Source of the DNA: Phoronis australis
Lineage: Eukaryota > Phoronida > Phoronidae
DNA: 64,000 nucleotides
Direction: 5' to 3'
NCBI GenBank assembly: GCA_002633005.1
Contig: NMRA01000275.1
Coordinates: forward strand, 103,336-167,335
Of this stretch, positions 1 through 13,100 are shown piece after piece; within the stretch, counting starts at the first letter, position 1, and every line of letters starts with the position of its first letter. A model generated the notes under the pieces. That model saw nothing but the letters and a program-made list of their open reading frames with translations, ran no database searches and was not told the DNA's origin. The position numbers were made by a program, and so were the translations under genes.

Positions 1-1009
1 TGCCGTTTTTACTGACATTGGTCATGAACCTATCATGTGATATCAAAATTGTTCAGAAACGATTCTGTTTGAAGCAGAAACTGGAGTAGAAAATTTGGTC
101 AAAAATGACTCATTCCACACCAAGAAATTGCCTCATTTTGCCCTCGAGAACACTTCCCTTGTATTTCCTAAACCACCAAACTTTGTGGTGTCATACTTCA
201 CCCAATTTCTCTCATCCCTAATGTGATTTATCAGACTAAACATGGATCTGAATGGCTGACCCCCCACCTTGCCGCTTGTTGGCTGTACAGTGGTCGGTGG
301 ATCCGTGGACTGATACTTAATACTTAAAAGTGTTTTAAAACGTGGCACACTCTCATAGGCTACCCTTAAGGTACTGTTGGTACCTTGTTCCCGTCGCCCG
401 ACCCTCACTGCTCTAAGATGAGTAAGTCGGTTGCAAAAGTATTTTAATCTTTCACTTTTTGTTTCTTGTTAGCGTCCAATTTTGTTCTTACGAATATATC
501 GTGTTTACAAGTGGAAAAAATAATTGTTTTTTCAGGTATCCAATAAATTTTGAGTCGCACACATATTTTACATGCGGTTCGCGCGAGGGAAACAAAATTA
601 ACTTTTATTTACACCTTACCATCTCAACAGTCAAAAATACTATGTAGTTTGTTTTGCTTTGATATAATGGTTGCATGACATTTGAGTATGGGTCCCGCGC
701 TTCGACATCTGCTACGGGCTTTACAATTGCTTAATCCGGCCTTGCCCGTGAGCGCACTTTCGGAAGGGCGCCGATACAGAAAGTCCCAGCACCTACCTAT
801 TGATTGGAAGACCCAACGTTGTGCCAGGTGTACGCAAGTGAAGTGGCGATTGCACTTCAAAGACATCATTTTCTGGCCTGAAGAGAGTTAAATCTCTGTC
901 GTCTTTGATCGACAAGTCAGGACAGAGTTGCAATCTCATTGACTTGGTGGGGAAATGTCAAATGCGTCATTACTTTAATGTGGTATCCCGAAGTTTACTA
1001 GTGATTATT
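1..1009. other. 5' flank, nothing recognised
   Basis: Short open frames on both strands (for example around 624-891) overlap each other and show no family signature. I see no exon, RNA gene or element boundary here. Confidence 0.4.
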
Positions 1010-3348
1010 CAGTGGCGGATCTACGGGGGGTTCAGGGGGTTTAAACCCTCCCCCTTGGACAAGGACCCAAAATAATAAAAAAAACAAAAACGTCTCCAGC
1101 AAAACAAAAACGGCACTGCTAGCGTGTGTAACCCTCAAGTAAACCAACTAGGAAAAATTGAGGGGGGTTCACTCTGAAATTTTTTTGCATTGTGAATTTG
1201 CTGAGTCTTCGTGGCTCATCGGCCAAACGCGCGGATATTAATTGTGCGTGCTCTTCCGTCGACACTTCTGAAGTAGCCAAGCATTTTAGATGGATTCACC
1301 GCTGAAAGAGCAGCTCTATAGTTGATTTCTTTAGGTAACTAGCTTCTTTACTCTAAGATATGTTTTGATTTGATTAGGGGAAATAGTGTGGTGCCGCAAC
1401 CCTGATATTCAGGGGAATTGACGTGCAACGTTTTTACCTCATCTGTCATGCCGTGTCATACTAATTCACTCCACACGTTTGTAACTGATGTATAGTAAAG
1501 TTGTCTTGCGCAATATCATATTGTGTACATGTACATGTAATATTTTTGAAAAAAACAAATTTTCCGAAGAATTGCTATTGTGGCGGCGCCGTGGTCTGGT
1601 GGCGAATCTGTTTGAAGATACACTCTAACAAGTTTTGTCTATACAAGGAATGACCAAGGGGGCACTCACATTGACAAAGTGACCGCATTCGCGAACAATG
1701 TACAGTACCAGAAATTGCGGGGAGGCTGTTCTTTCACAACAAAGTCTTGCGGGACTCGTGCGATGTTCAATTGGCCTCCTAAAGAGCCCTAGTTCCGACC
1801 CCAACACCTACCGTCTTTCTACCTGCAATAAGCACACTGCCGTCTTCTATACTGGGAATTTCCGCAGAAAGGCCCATCCGATGAAACGCTCATGCCCATG
1901 GGTATTTATTTGATATTAGTACTTCGGGTTCCGAGCGTTCAGACATTGTGACGTTTATTTCGAAAATTGCAAGAGATGCAAATAGGTCCTGGGATACATC
2001 GTCAAGGTTTGAAGTAGTCCATGATGAACGGATCAAATTTAAATGCTCATGTAAGTCTTTTGAATGGACTTGGCAACCTCAAGGGTCTTAGTGCCAACTG
2101 AGCTGCGAAACGAGATGCTGACATTGGAGAGGCTTACAAGGTCATTGACACAGCAGTTGATGAAGTGCAAGCGTTGGGAACAAATATCGAAGATATCTGG
2201 GTAGAATGGTTCCAAGACGAGCAAACCATTGGATCCGATACACAAATTCCTCGGCAGTCCAGACAACAGAAGGATAGGAATAACGTATGAGTAACTACTG
2301 GGAATTAAATATTTTAGAGAGGTTTTCAATTCAAAATTTTTTGCATAGTACACTTTAGGTCTCGCAACGGACCAGGCCAGCTTGATTTGTGTAGATGTTG
2401 AGTTTCAGAGTACTTCTGGTCGCTCGGCGAACTAGTCTTGTGATTTTTTTGCCAAAGTATGCTTTGTAAAACTATTTATCTCAGCCAGTACTGTTTGGTC
2501 CCGCAAAAGATCGACTATTTTTATAGAGATAATAAGCACAGGTGTACTCTTGGTCTCGTGACGGACCAGGTCAGCCTTTTTGCGTACTCTCAGTGTTCAT
2601 CTGGTCCCTCTGCAAACTAGTCCAGTGTATCTTTTCACCACTGTGCACAGGATGTTTTGGTTTCGTGAAACTGTTTTCAGATAATTTGTTTCCTGATACA
2701 TTTGACGTTTTTCAATTGTTGTCAACGTGATTCAGCTTAATAAAATGATTAATTATTTATTGTCGCTTTCGTAATAGATTATGAGTTGAGAACACCATCG
2801 TTCGCCAGATTTTCTCGTAACGAGACAGAACACGTTTATTTCCGGACTAACGGTATAGGTATTCGTTCTTAAACAACTTGAGGCTGCTGTTACGCGATCA
2901 TCTGATATTCAAGTTTTTACGCCCCGTCGGTGCTCCTTATGCTCTTGAATATTTGGAAGTTGTCTAAACCCCTCTATACACACCACACTTTTTCGTATGC
3001 TAAAAAGGTGTGTGTAAGCAGATGTTCCAAAAATTTTTTTGCTGGTGGCTTGACTCACACCCAGATGTGCACAATGTGGTTTCACGAAACTTATGAGCCA
3101 AGTTTATGTGACGAAATCGAGAAGGGATTTTAATTATCTTAAGAAAAACTCCAGAGACATGTTAAGTGCCAGAAACTTACCAGGATGCATAGAAATAGAA
3201 ATTTCACTATTTGGCTACAAAAACAAAAAATATCTTACACGGGAGGGGGGAAACCGAACTCCCCCCGCTCGGCGTCACGTGCCTAGGATTCGACCTTGGC
3301 GGGAATCCTAAACCCCCCCTCCTTGCTGAAAACGTAGATCCGCCACTG
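1010..3348 (+). mobile_element. hAT-like DNA transposon with CAGTGGCGGATCTACG terminal inverted repeats
   Basis: The ends are perfect inverted repeats of 16 bases: CAGTGGCGGATCTACG at 1010-1025 and its complement at 3333-3348. TTATT flanks both ends directly; an 8-bp duplication (TGATTATT versus TTATTAAC) would be imperfect. Both ends carry C-rich subterminal tracts. Inside, 2118-2290 (+) reads ADIGEAYKVIDTAVDEV, then IPRQSRQQKDRNN, the pattern (mPRxxxRQxxRxN) seen in hAT transposases of the DUF4371/ZMYM-like group. Reading frames are broken, so it is inactive. A diverged direct duplication (2350-2530 versus 2535-2720, sharing GGTCTCG and GACGGACCAGG) lies inside. Confidence 0.65.
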
Positions 3349-3975
3349 TTATTAACTCCAGTTCAGATTCAGACTCAAACATGGACGTCAACTCACACTT
3401 TCTACGTAACCCAAGTTTGTGCAAAGCGTAGACCTATATCGCCTCGCTCTCATGTTTTTTGTTAAGGGGTAATCCCCTCTCAGGAGTCTCGCCGTCCAGT
3501 CAGCAGAACAAAACGGGGCCACTGGTAGAAACGTCTTCAGATTACATCTGACGTTCTTGCACCGCACCCCTCTTGCATTGGATACAAAGATCACTATTAA
3601 TTTAATGGCTTACCTACATGACTTCAAGATCAAGTGTCTGTAGGCTGCTGTCTGTAGTCAGAAACCAGGTTTGAATTGCAAGAAAATAAGATACCAGTTT
3701 GTGAACCACTGAGAAGGAAGAATTTGTTCGAAATCAGAGCTGATGAAGTAACCAGAGTCTGCAGTTGAAAATCTCAGCAGAAGAAGGCCCGCCGTAAGCG
3801 TTTTCTACGTTTTTCACTACTAGAAATCCGTGACCTTCACTAGCGCACCTACTTGGTGAGGGCAAGAACAACTATCAAGTAACGTCACATGTAGCATCCG
3901 GTGGTAATGCCTTTGGCCAAGTGTTACCGTTTTTCCGCTTTTCAACGTGTCTGTAAAGTGCCTTGCTTTCATTCG
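3349..3975. other. Spacer between transposon and minisatellite, nothing recognised
   Basis: Small overlapping frames only. The last part (about 3920-3975) already shows weak similarity to the minisatellite unit that follows. Confidence 0.35.
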
Positions 3976-4203
3976 CCCATGAACCCACGACCACTTTAGG
4001 GTCTGTAAAGGGTCGTGGTTCCATCTTCCCATGAAATCACGGCCGCTGCGGGGTCTCAAGAGTGTCATGGTTTCACCCGCCCATGAAACCACATCCGCGT
4101 TGAGGTCTCAAAGGGACATGGTTTCATCTGCTCATGAAACCACGGCCGCTTCGGGGGTCCGAAAAGGGTTATGGTTCCATCCGCCCATGAAACCACGACC
4201 GCC
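3976..4203. repeat. 52-bp minisatellite with internal hairpin, about 4.4 copies
   Basis: Units start at 3976, 4028, 4080, 4131 and 4184 (spacing 52, 52, 51, 53). Each carries CCCATGAAACCACG, a GC-rich middle, then a GGTTTCAT-like block. Across unit borders this forms an inverted repeat, TGGTTTCAT-ccgccc-ATGAAACCA, able to fold into a hairpin. The open frame through it (4031-4243) is a by-product of the repeat. Confidence 0.75.
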
Positions 4204-6199
4204 TGAATTCTTAAGTGGCATAACATACAAGATGAATTTGTGAGTAAGGGAGTACCTGAGGGTTCAGTAGCCGCTGAAGTCTATGGTCTCTGGCCTAGCA
4301 TTTTTTTCCAATACAAATGTTGGCGTGCAACAACAAATTCAAAGTAGGGTCTCGTCCTGTTTTACTTTTGGTTTGTGTATTGCAGGACATGTGCACTTTG
4401 AAGAATTCAACTATAAGGTGCGCACATCTACTTGTCTCCCCACAGAATATAATAATAAGGTGGCAGTTTTACAAATATTATATTGCCTTACGTTTTTCTA
4501 GAATTTTATCCATTTCTAGAAGCTGAATTCATATCCTTGTCCACGTGCTTTCAAGCAAACATTTTAATGAAAAAGATTAAATGTTAAAGGTCATAAATGT
4601 CGTGAGCAATTCGTGATAAAAACGTCACTGGTTGTAAATTAGCAAAACCTTTATTTACATGTGTGTCGAACAGTCGTCGTGTTGTGCAGGCAAAAAATTG
4701 GCTACAATAAAACACTTGTCGCTGGCAACAGGAACTCGTTTATGTACGTAGCATATGATGATCATCGAAAGAGAGTGCGTCAGCGAAGAACAGTTTCCAA
4801 AAAAGAGAGAAAGATAGAGTAAGAAGTTGTGTAGAATGTACAATTTCTGGAAAGACGGCCATTCGCAGTGCGTTTCAAAGTTTTTACAACGCAGTTAGGT
4901 TATGCCCTAATGATGTCATGTAAATATTTACAAATGCAGACTAAATGAACATGTAGGCTACAGTATTTCATGTCAATAAGCAAATTATTCACTTTCTAAC
5001 ATGGTGACATGTCTGAGAGAAAATAATAATTGATTAAAGATTTAATGCGACCCTTAGATTTTAAATTGTAAAGTCTTTATTTAAGCATCGGTTCAAGAAT
5101 CAGCTGGTTACTGGAATTGATCATGAGAAATGTTATTTCTAGAAAACATCAGTTTTTCTCCTCATGGTGTGCAATTCAATACTTATTTATACGCACTTCA
5201 ATGGGATTGCCTTTAGTTAAGTTCAAGCTCGAATAACCTGAACTTATCTGTATAGTAAGTCTTCAGCCTTTTGTCGGCGTTAAATCAAAACAGTTCGTAA
5301 GAGCTCTTGTGCAACGCAAACTAAAGAGCGCTATTGTATTTGTGAGAACCGATATTAAACCATGATTGCTGCACTAATGAATGATCTCTCACTGTGAAGT
5401 TGCAACATGGTGGATGACAGGCGAATCTAATAACATGTTTGTGTTAGAGCATATGTCGTATCGAAAAATCATTAAATGTCACGTTAAAGACCCTCACACG
5501 TGCAACCTTGACTTGTGTGTTAAGTGATGTTTGATTTAAAGCTCACCGTCCCATCGATTGACATGTCTCGGATCGATAGTCAGTCTTTAACATAAAGGCG
5601 CTTCCTTAACTGAATCAACCTGTCACTGAGTTTGGGACGTTACTAAGGTGAGTAGTTTGACAGGACACAGTGTTAAAATGTTTCTGTAAATTGTTCATTA
5701 ACATAAGATACAGCAGTGTGTTATTTCACTTCCATCACTGCGTACTAACTTACCGTGTAATTTGTCTAAATTTGAACTCGCACTTATAATGTAAAAATGA
5801 TATATTTGATACAAAAATACATGACCAAACATTTTCTCTTATCATGCTAGGCAACCGGTGCATTCTTGTAGACATGACCTGATGAAACTGCCGCAGGTTC
5901 ACTGACATGCCCTCATTTATCCTATTGAAGCGATTATGTAAATGTGAATATGCAAATGGCAAGGTGTAAAATGCAGAGTTCTGTTCCCGCGTTTCAGATT
6001 ATGAAAACAGTTGAGAGTGTAGCACACAAATGGAAACCAATAGTCAATGTAAGGTACACACCACGGTTAAATCACTGCCATCCAGTTACTCACATGCTTC
6101 ACTGACGTTGATGGAGAATACAGGATTAATTCCAAGATCATTGATTTTTTATGTCGTGCAGTCGTTACAACACAGTTAACATTCAAATGTGAAATTGGG
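4204..6199. other. 5' flank of the receptor gene, nothing recognised
   Basis: AT-rich DNA with short frames on both strands and no recognisable domain, repeat unit or element end. Part of the promoter or enhancers of the receptor gene could lie here, but nothing in the sequence identifies them. Confidence 0.35.
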
Positions 6200-6210
6200 C
6201 TATAAATAGG
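6200..6210 (+). promoter_or_regulatory. TATA-like motif upstream of the receptor gene
   Basis: CTATAAATAGG is a good match to a TATA box, about 870 bases upstream of the proposed start codon. If used, the 5' UTR would be about 840 bases or contain an unseen intron. In AT-rich DNA such a match can occur by chance, and no initiator or downstream element is clear. Weak candidate only. Confidence 0.2.
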
Positions 6211-7073
6211 CTAACACCGTTTGAGTTGTGCTATTTGTTTAGTTCTAGGGGAACAAGACCCTGGATAGCACCCACTACTGTAAGAAGACCCCGTGTACAA
6301 GTGTTGACTAATGCGGTCTGGTGTGTTGTGTGGACCACTTGATATAACATGTTCAGAATGGGAAGTGCCACAGGGTGGAGGTTGCAACTGTTTTAAGAGT
6401 CGCTGATTGACTTTCAACCAAGGGATTAGTATACACAAGGATATATTCGAGAGCTCTTGAATGGGTGGGAGCGAACAGAAGTAACTTTTGCACACATGTT
6501 ACGCGACCAACAGACGAGCAATTAGTTTTTTATACAGGATATTGAATACAAAAACTGTCCAAACAGCAGAGAGATTGGTATTCTATTAAAGTGGCTCGGG
6601 AACGAGGATGTCAAGCAACCGATAAGACCAGAAGAGGGCACTTGAATTATTATACACATTCTTAATGAGGACGTGATTCTCAACGGAAGAAAAAATAAAG
6701 ACTGTTCAAAAAGGGATCATATTTACAATACCACAACCGAGTGATTATTTATGTAGATAACATAAGTCTGTGCACGCGCTAAAGAGTGACTGTGTATGTG
6801 TGTGAAGATTGAGCAGATCTCAGTGAGAATTGCACGCTTTTAAGTGACATCAGACGTATCATCTGAAAAGGCTGTGTTTACTTTGTCAATCGACCTATCA
6901 GATTGTCAGCGTTCTTGCAACACGCGCGTACGCCAATTAAGTCCTTGCAAGCACACGTGCCCCAGGATGGACACAAGTGCTACAGTAATGTGAATTGGAG
7001 TGCCACGACTGATGGGAAAAATTCGTAACAAAACTGTTGCGGTTAATTCCTTTTGCACTTTATACATTGTCGG

Positions 7074-7134
7074 ATGGCCAAAATGCTGACATGCGTGGTT
7101 GCCTTGGTTTTAACGGCAATTCCTGTATTTCAAG
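7074..7134 (+). CDS. Tie-like receptor exon 1: start codon and signal peptide
   Basis: The ATG at 7074 opens MAKMLTCVVALVLTAIPVFQ, a short basic start followed by a hydrophobic core, as expected for a secretory signal peptide. An in-frame stop (TAA, 7044-7046) lies just upstream, so the frame cannot extend far 5'. A second ATG at 7083 could also start it. The exon ends in phase 1 at a strong donor (CAAG|GTGAGT), as the signal-peptide exon of vertebrate Tie genes does. It joins in frame to the Ig1 exon 20.7 kb downstream, giving V-E-A-L after the signal, which resembles the start of mature Tie2. Being short and far from exon 2, it is less certain than the domain exons. Confidence 0.65.
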
Positions 7135-10100
7135 GTGAGTGCACTTGGGTGTTCTGTACTATTTATTTGTGTGCCTGTGTGTGTATGGGTGCGCGCGTGT
7201 GTTAATTGTCGATAGGTGATGTAGCCTATGTGGCGACCATACGGCTGACGACCCTTAAGTCTAGGGACCCGCAGAGGCTGGGGCCTGAAGGGGCGGAAAA
7301 GTCCCAAGTCAGAAATGAGGTTTGTGCGTGGCCACTTACTGTAACAACATCGGTCTCATTCTGCCCCTTACTCAGATTAGAAATGATTTCTTGGTTTTAA
7401 GAGAAATGTCAGGTCGTTATAACTTCTGAAAACAGACTCGCTTGCCATGCTGGGTTTACTGAGTTTCATAAGCTGATGTAGTATGACCGGTATGGGAATT
7501 CCAAGCGATATATTGTGACCACTTTCACTTCAAAAGTAAGAACATAATGTTTTGGAAGGGCTTTACATTGGCTTTAAAAGATGAAAACTTGCGTTTTTGG
7601 TTACAGCTACTGGTCTACATATGTATCGAGTGCGTCCTAACACACAGCCACATTCCCATTGCAAAGCAGTTTAGAAATACCTGCTTTTTGTAGGACGGCC
7701 CATGAATATATACAAATTTGGAACTTCGGAACGTCATATCTCAGAAATGGCTGATCGGATTTGCATGACACTTTTACATATCCTTGATGCCGTGTTCTCC
7801 AAAACGCTGTTAGGATTTTTTTTAAATGTTCTTCTTTCGCATGAGAAGCTAATAAAATATAGGCCTCTGTCAAATAAAAGATTTATAAAATTGAAAAAAA
7901 AATGTTATTTTAGAAAAATGTAAAGCATTTTTGCGATTTTATCTGGAAGATTTATATCAAATAAAATTTGGCCATGTCGTTGATACCATTGTTTTTGATG
8001 TGAATGTACCTTTGTTTTTTTGGTAAATTTTATTCAAAAGACGTGGTCATGCGACCCAATTAACTAAAGCTTGGTGTAAAATCAAAAATCATATTTTACA
8101 GGTTTTCTATTTTAAGAAGACGTATACTTTTATGATATTAAGATCTAGTTTCATAGATATTTGGCTAAATCAGCAGACTTGTGGATCAGCTCCTACATAA
8201 CCTTAAAGATGGTTACAAGTTGAAGTTTATTGTTGTCTTCTAACACTACTATTAGACAAAAGTGGTCCACCAAAGTGAAAAAACGAACATTTAGAGTCTA
8301 GTGATGTAGAGAAAAGAAGAACAAGTTGAGAATGTTTTGGGTGTGCAGTGAGAGGACATGTGTGTACTTGTAAATAAGCGAGATGAAGTGTGCAACCACT
8401 TGGGGTACTGTAAACATGACTGGCAACCAAAATTGACTGTGTTGTTCTCCAACCATAGAAATGCCTTTTCGTGTTTAAAAGAATACTGCTTCACACCCGA
8501 AGTCAGTGCTTTTCTGACTGCAAAATTTGAGTCAACTAAAAAGATCACTGCAAGCCATAAAACATCGCTGGTTATCTATAGCTCTCAGTAGGGGCTAAAA
8601 CGTGTCGAGAGCATTGAGTGTGTTGACAGCCCGATTACGTACTAACAACTTTGGTGTACAATGAACGCGCAAGGCTTTTGCACGAAACATGTTCTTTTTG
8701 TATAAAATAGATGATTTCATTGTTTACAATTAGTCGCACTATGGTACAATTCATGCAGCATGACAAGTGTACAAACTAGGTAACGGTAATAACTTGAGCT
8801 TAGCCTTCTGCCCATAATAATAGTTAATCGGTCTGGATTTTTCCAGATGCAAGTCGCACTCTACAATACGAATGCTCTCATCAACATTAAAGTAGCGATC
8901 AATGAATGTTTATGAAGACTTTCATATAGAGAAACTCGATTAATTTAAAATAGTCAAGATGACGGTCTCGCAGGCGTTATTTGGGAATGTAAACGTTTGC
9001 GTCGTGCAATTTCTAGACATTCCCTTGCAGTGTACAAAGCCTGGAACAACTTGCAATCGGATGGAATCAAATTATGGTGATGCAAACCTTTACAATAAAT
9101 CAGTGCTAGTCAGTGTCCATTGATTGATTCCGGAAAATTGGTGATAATTTTCTCATTAGATAGCTCCGTCGCTAGCTTGGCTGCATGAACTGGTGTCAGA
9201 CTATTTATGTCGTAAAACAAAAAAGTCGTTCGAATAAAATGTGTCGGCTATTTGAGTGAGGTTTTGTGTGTTTCAACAATATTCCGATAAATTTCTGTTT
9301 ATCTGAACTGTGGTTTAGAACTATTTATGACGTATTACACTCTGAAGAATGTGACAGTCCTACTCTAAAATATATAACTACCACCATGCACCACTGCTTC
9401 GGAGGATAAATTGAAATTGAAATATAACGACTTAACTAAAGGACTTTGCGGCAGAATTACCTGGCAGTAGAAACAGTTGTTGATACCTGAAACAGCTATG
9501 CAAAACGTTAAGTACTAACTTGCCTTACTAAGGACACACAATCCTTTATTTACACCAGTACAGCACGGAAGGAGTTTCATCTGTCTTAAAACATCACTAA
9601 AGCACAATTAATTCATAAATTGCAATCCTGCGTCTGTTTGACTTTTCCTTCAAGCCTCAAATAGTGATCATCAGTGTAGTTCAACTGTGATGACCACGTT
9701 GTTGGTGCATCATCAAAAATTATTCTGAAAAGTCCATACTTTATTCTGAAAACATTTGATAGCGTGTTGAAAGAACACCATTGGTTGCGGTCAAAATTTT
9801 GTCATGAAATTCTAAGTAAAAAGAAGTAGTAATGACAGGAGTATCTTCAAAAACACTCAAAACTAGTGTCACCCTATAAACAATCAGTTGCCGCTCTACA
9901 CAGTTTTGCTCTGTGGAATACGGCTTTTCTTTGGTAAGACTGTTTTATGTGCACCGTTGACACTCATACATATAGCAGCCTACACAGTCAGCCACGGGCA
10001 TTATAAAGGGCGCTACACGTGGCTTTCATCGCTGGGTCGATTGTTTTTCATTTTGCCAAGTCACAACGGATAGTACATTAGGTGCTAGAGTGGACAAGCG

Positions 10101-13100
10101 TCCTCAGCTTCTGATCGTCTCCAATACGTTATATAGACCTAACTCACGCGGTGGACATTAAAATCCAAAGCGAGGCTCGCTGCGATAAACAAAGCGGAAA
10201 TATACATTGCGTGAGTTAAATGGCCGCTCTTTCGAGTCCAACCTGGATATTAAATCTTAAAAATGTGTCAATAATTAACCACAGAGACGTAGAAAAACAC
10301 ATTAGAGAACAAGTCAATGCGCCAAAGAGTTGTATGACGAAAGGGTATATGTTTTTTTCGGAAAACCAGGTTCGAAACGTGACCAAACTGCGGCGATCGT
10401 CACGCCTGTAGTATTACGGATTAGGTATTATGCTAGATGCAGGGTTACGTTTCTTATTGTAAATTGTTGATAAAAATGCTTTCTACACGAACCAGGTCAT
10501 CTGCTTATATTGTTGACGAGTTGAAGATATATTCAAAAATGGTGGCTCATCGCATTTTGGTGTTGTGTGTAATTAGTCACATCTGGTTTAATTTGTTGAT
10601 CAAAAGTATTAACATCAAGCATACAGCCTATGTCCTGGTGAGGTAGGGACTACTGGGACTAACAAGTGATTTGTCATTGATCTTAAAGAATAACTGATGT
10701 TATTAAATATATTTTTTATTAAAATAAAAAAACAGGCTCGTAATTGAAAATAAAAATTATTTGATCAATTTTTAAATTTTGAAGAAAATATATAAAAAAG
10801 AACACAGCCTCAGAAATCGCTTTCGAAATTATATCCAGGTTCTCATTCACTCCCTTGCACACATTCACAAGTAATTATTTGACCATCAATTCTGTTTTCT
10901 TGGTTTTAGTAATTCTTATATACGTCTATTTCATGTGTTAGGTTTCAAATATCAATCTGGAACCAGTTGAATTTTAAAATTAAAGCACCTAACTCGTTCG
11001 TCCAAAGCATAACCTTGTTTTTGCGCTCAATGTCAGTTAACTGCAAAGACAGAGCAAGGGTTTCTTCAGGGCGGGCTCATTCATCCGGGGAAAGGTGCTA
11101 GTGTGCCTTCTTGAGAGTGGCATTTTTTCGCCGAGTGAGGGAAAAAATCTACTTCCCGATCATCATCAATAGCACACCCGCCCTGTGCTCTTTCAAATTG
11201 TCATCTGGGTGGATGCAGAACTTCGGAGAGAACTTTTCAATCACTAAGGGAATTTTTAGGGCCTCGTGGGAGGAATTTGGTGGGATTTTTCAATATTTTT
11301 GAGAGGGAAAAGGGCCGATATTCGGCCCAAAATCGAGGGATTGAGGGCCCTATCTTTTTTGGAAAGAAACATGCATCATCTTTCAACCTGTAGTCACGAA
11401 AACACAGCCTGGCTGACCGAAGATTCCCCGGTCGTTGCTATGACGCTCGGCAACCGAGATATGCTACAAAATATATATAACATTTATAAATTTTACACGG
11501 ACATATTTTACTTCGTCGCGCGTATGGCAACGACCCAACGCTTCCGAATCTCAACGTCCGCAGGGATTGTGAAACAGACAGTTGAGTGTCCGTATTTTTT
11601 CTAGCCGTTCGAGCACTTGAACGTGGAATACAACCAGTATGCCGATAAGCCAACAGATATCGTAGCGAGCCTCGCTTTGGAACGCGCCTCCTGTGAGCGT
11701 GAATTAGGTCTATGTGCTACAAGGTAGGACACTTGGGACTAAGAATTCCACGGGTGCTTCACTTCAGCCGTCCATATCAAACACAAGACTCAATACATTT
11801 ACACAAAACAGTAGTTCATTAAAACCATGAGCAAATGTTCTTTCTTCTGATAGCATTTACGGTGTCCTGCTCTAGCGAGTTTGCAACAAATTCGCGGATA
11901 AAGTACAAAAAACTTCCCAAAAAGCCGATGCGTACTGTCAATATACCCCACGGAAATTGCCTATTTGTCACGGAAGGTCACGCCATCAATAATTCTACAT
12001 TAATATTCCAAGATGTCCGTCCAGTGTAATTTGCCTAGTCACACATTTGGAACGGCGTCACCTATTGATTGGAAACCAAGTTGTATTCAGAGACCCTCAA
12101 GCCATCCCTGAGCCTGTGGTGAAGATTGTAATTACCTTGGATAAAAACAAGATTTTTAGACATAAAACCAATTTTGAGAAATTATCATTTATAAATTACT
12201 TAAGAAAAACATAATTTTGATGATGTTTTGCAAATACGATAATTATTGTGATGCAATAAGACTAGAATGAAAGCAAGCATCATTCAACTGAATAACAACA
12301 TTTTTAGATCCCTTTGTAAGCATAGCAATACAGTACAATATCAATCTTGATGAAACATCATTTGTATTTACGTAGAAGTTTATGCAATTATGATAATATT
12401 TAACGGAAATTAACAAAGACTTTGCCAGGGCTAAGACTGATATGAAAGCAACTGCCTGAATTCAATAGAATGAATGACACTTTCTACACGGTTCTGTAAG
12501 TATAGCTACAGAATCAAATAAATACAACAGTAATATATATAAAATTTTAGCATAATATTCTTTCATATATTACGAACTATTTATATCATAGTTCTTGTTG
12601 CTGAAAAACACGGAATAAAATAAATATGAATAATAAATAATACTCACTACATAAACAAAATTAGAGCAATAATAAATAAGAGCATGTGGATGAATATCAT
12701 TTTTTATTCTAATTTTGTAACACATCAGTTCAAAAGACATTACAAGCATTGTAATTTTAACACACAATTAATAAATTGTATGAAAGCAATAATCCATGTT
12801 TAAAATACATTATACAATACATATCAATACATAAAATAATACAGATACAAGTATCTCAGCCATGAAACCTAGCACTTCTACAGTACTAATGTTCTGGAAT
12901 AACTGCAATATTAAAAACAATAAATTTGATTTTGTCAACATACCAATAGTTGTCAGGGATAATGCATATGGTTCGAGGGAACATACACCACCATGTGGTA
13001 CACTTATACTACATATAATTAGTCTACTTCAGACTAATCAATCAATGTTATATGACTATTGACCATTTCATATGAAGACAATGGCACCAATACATCTCCT

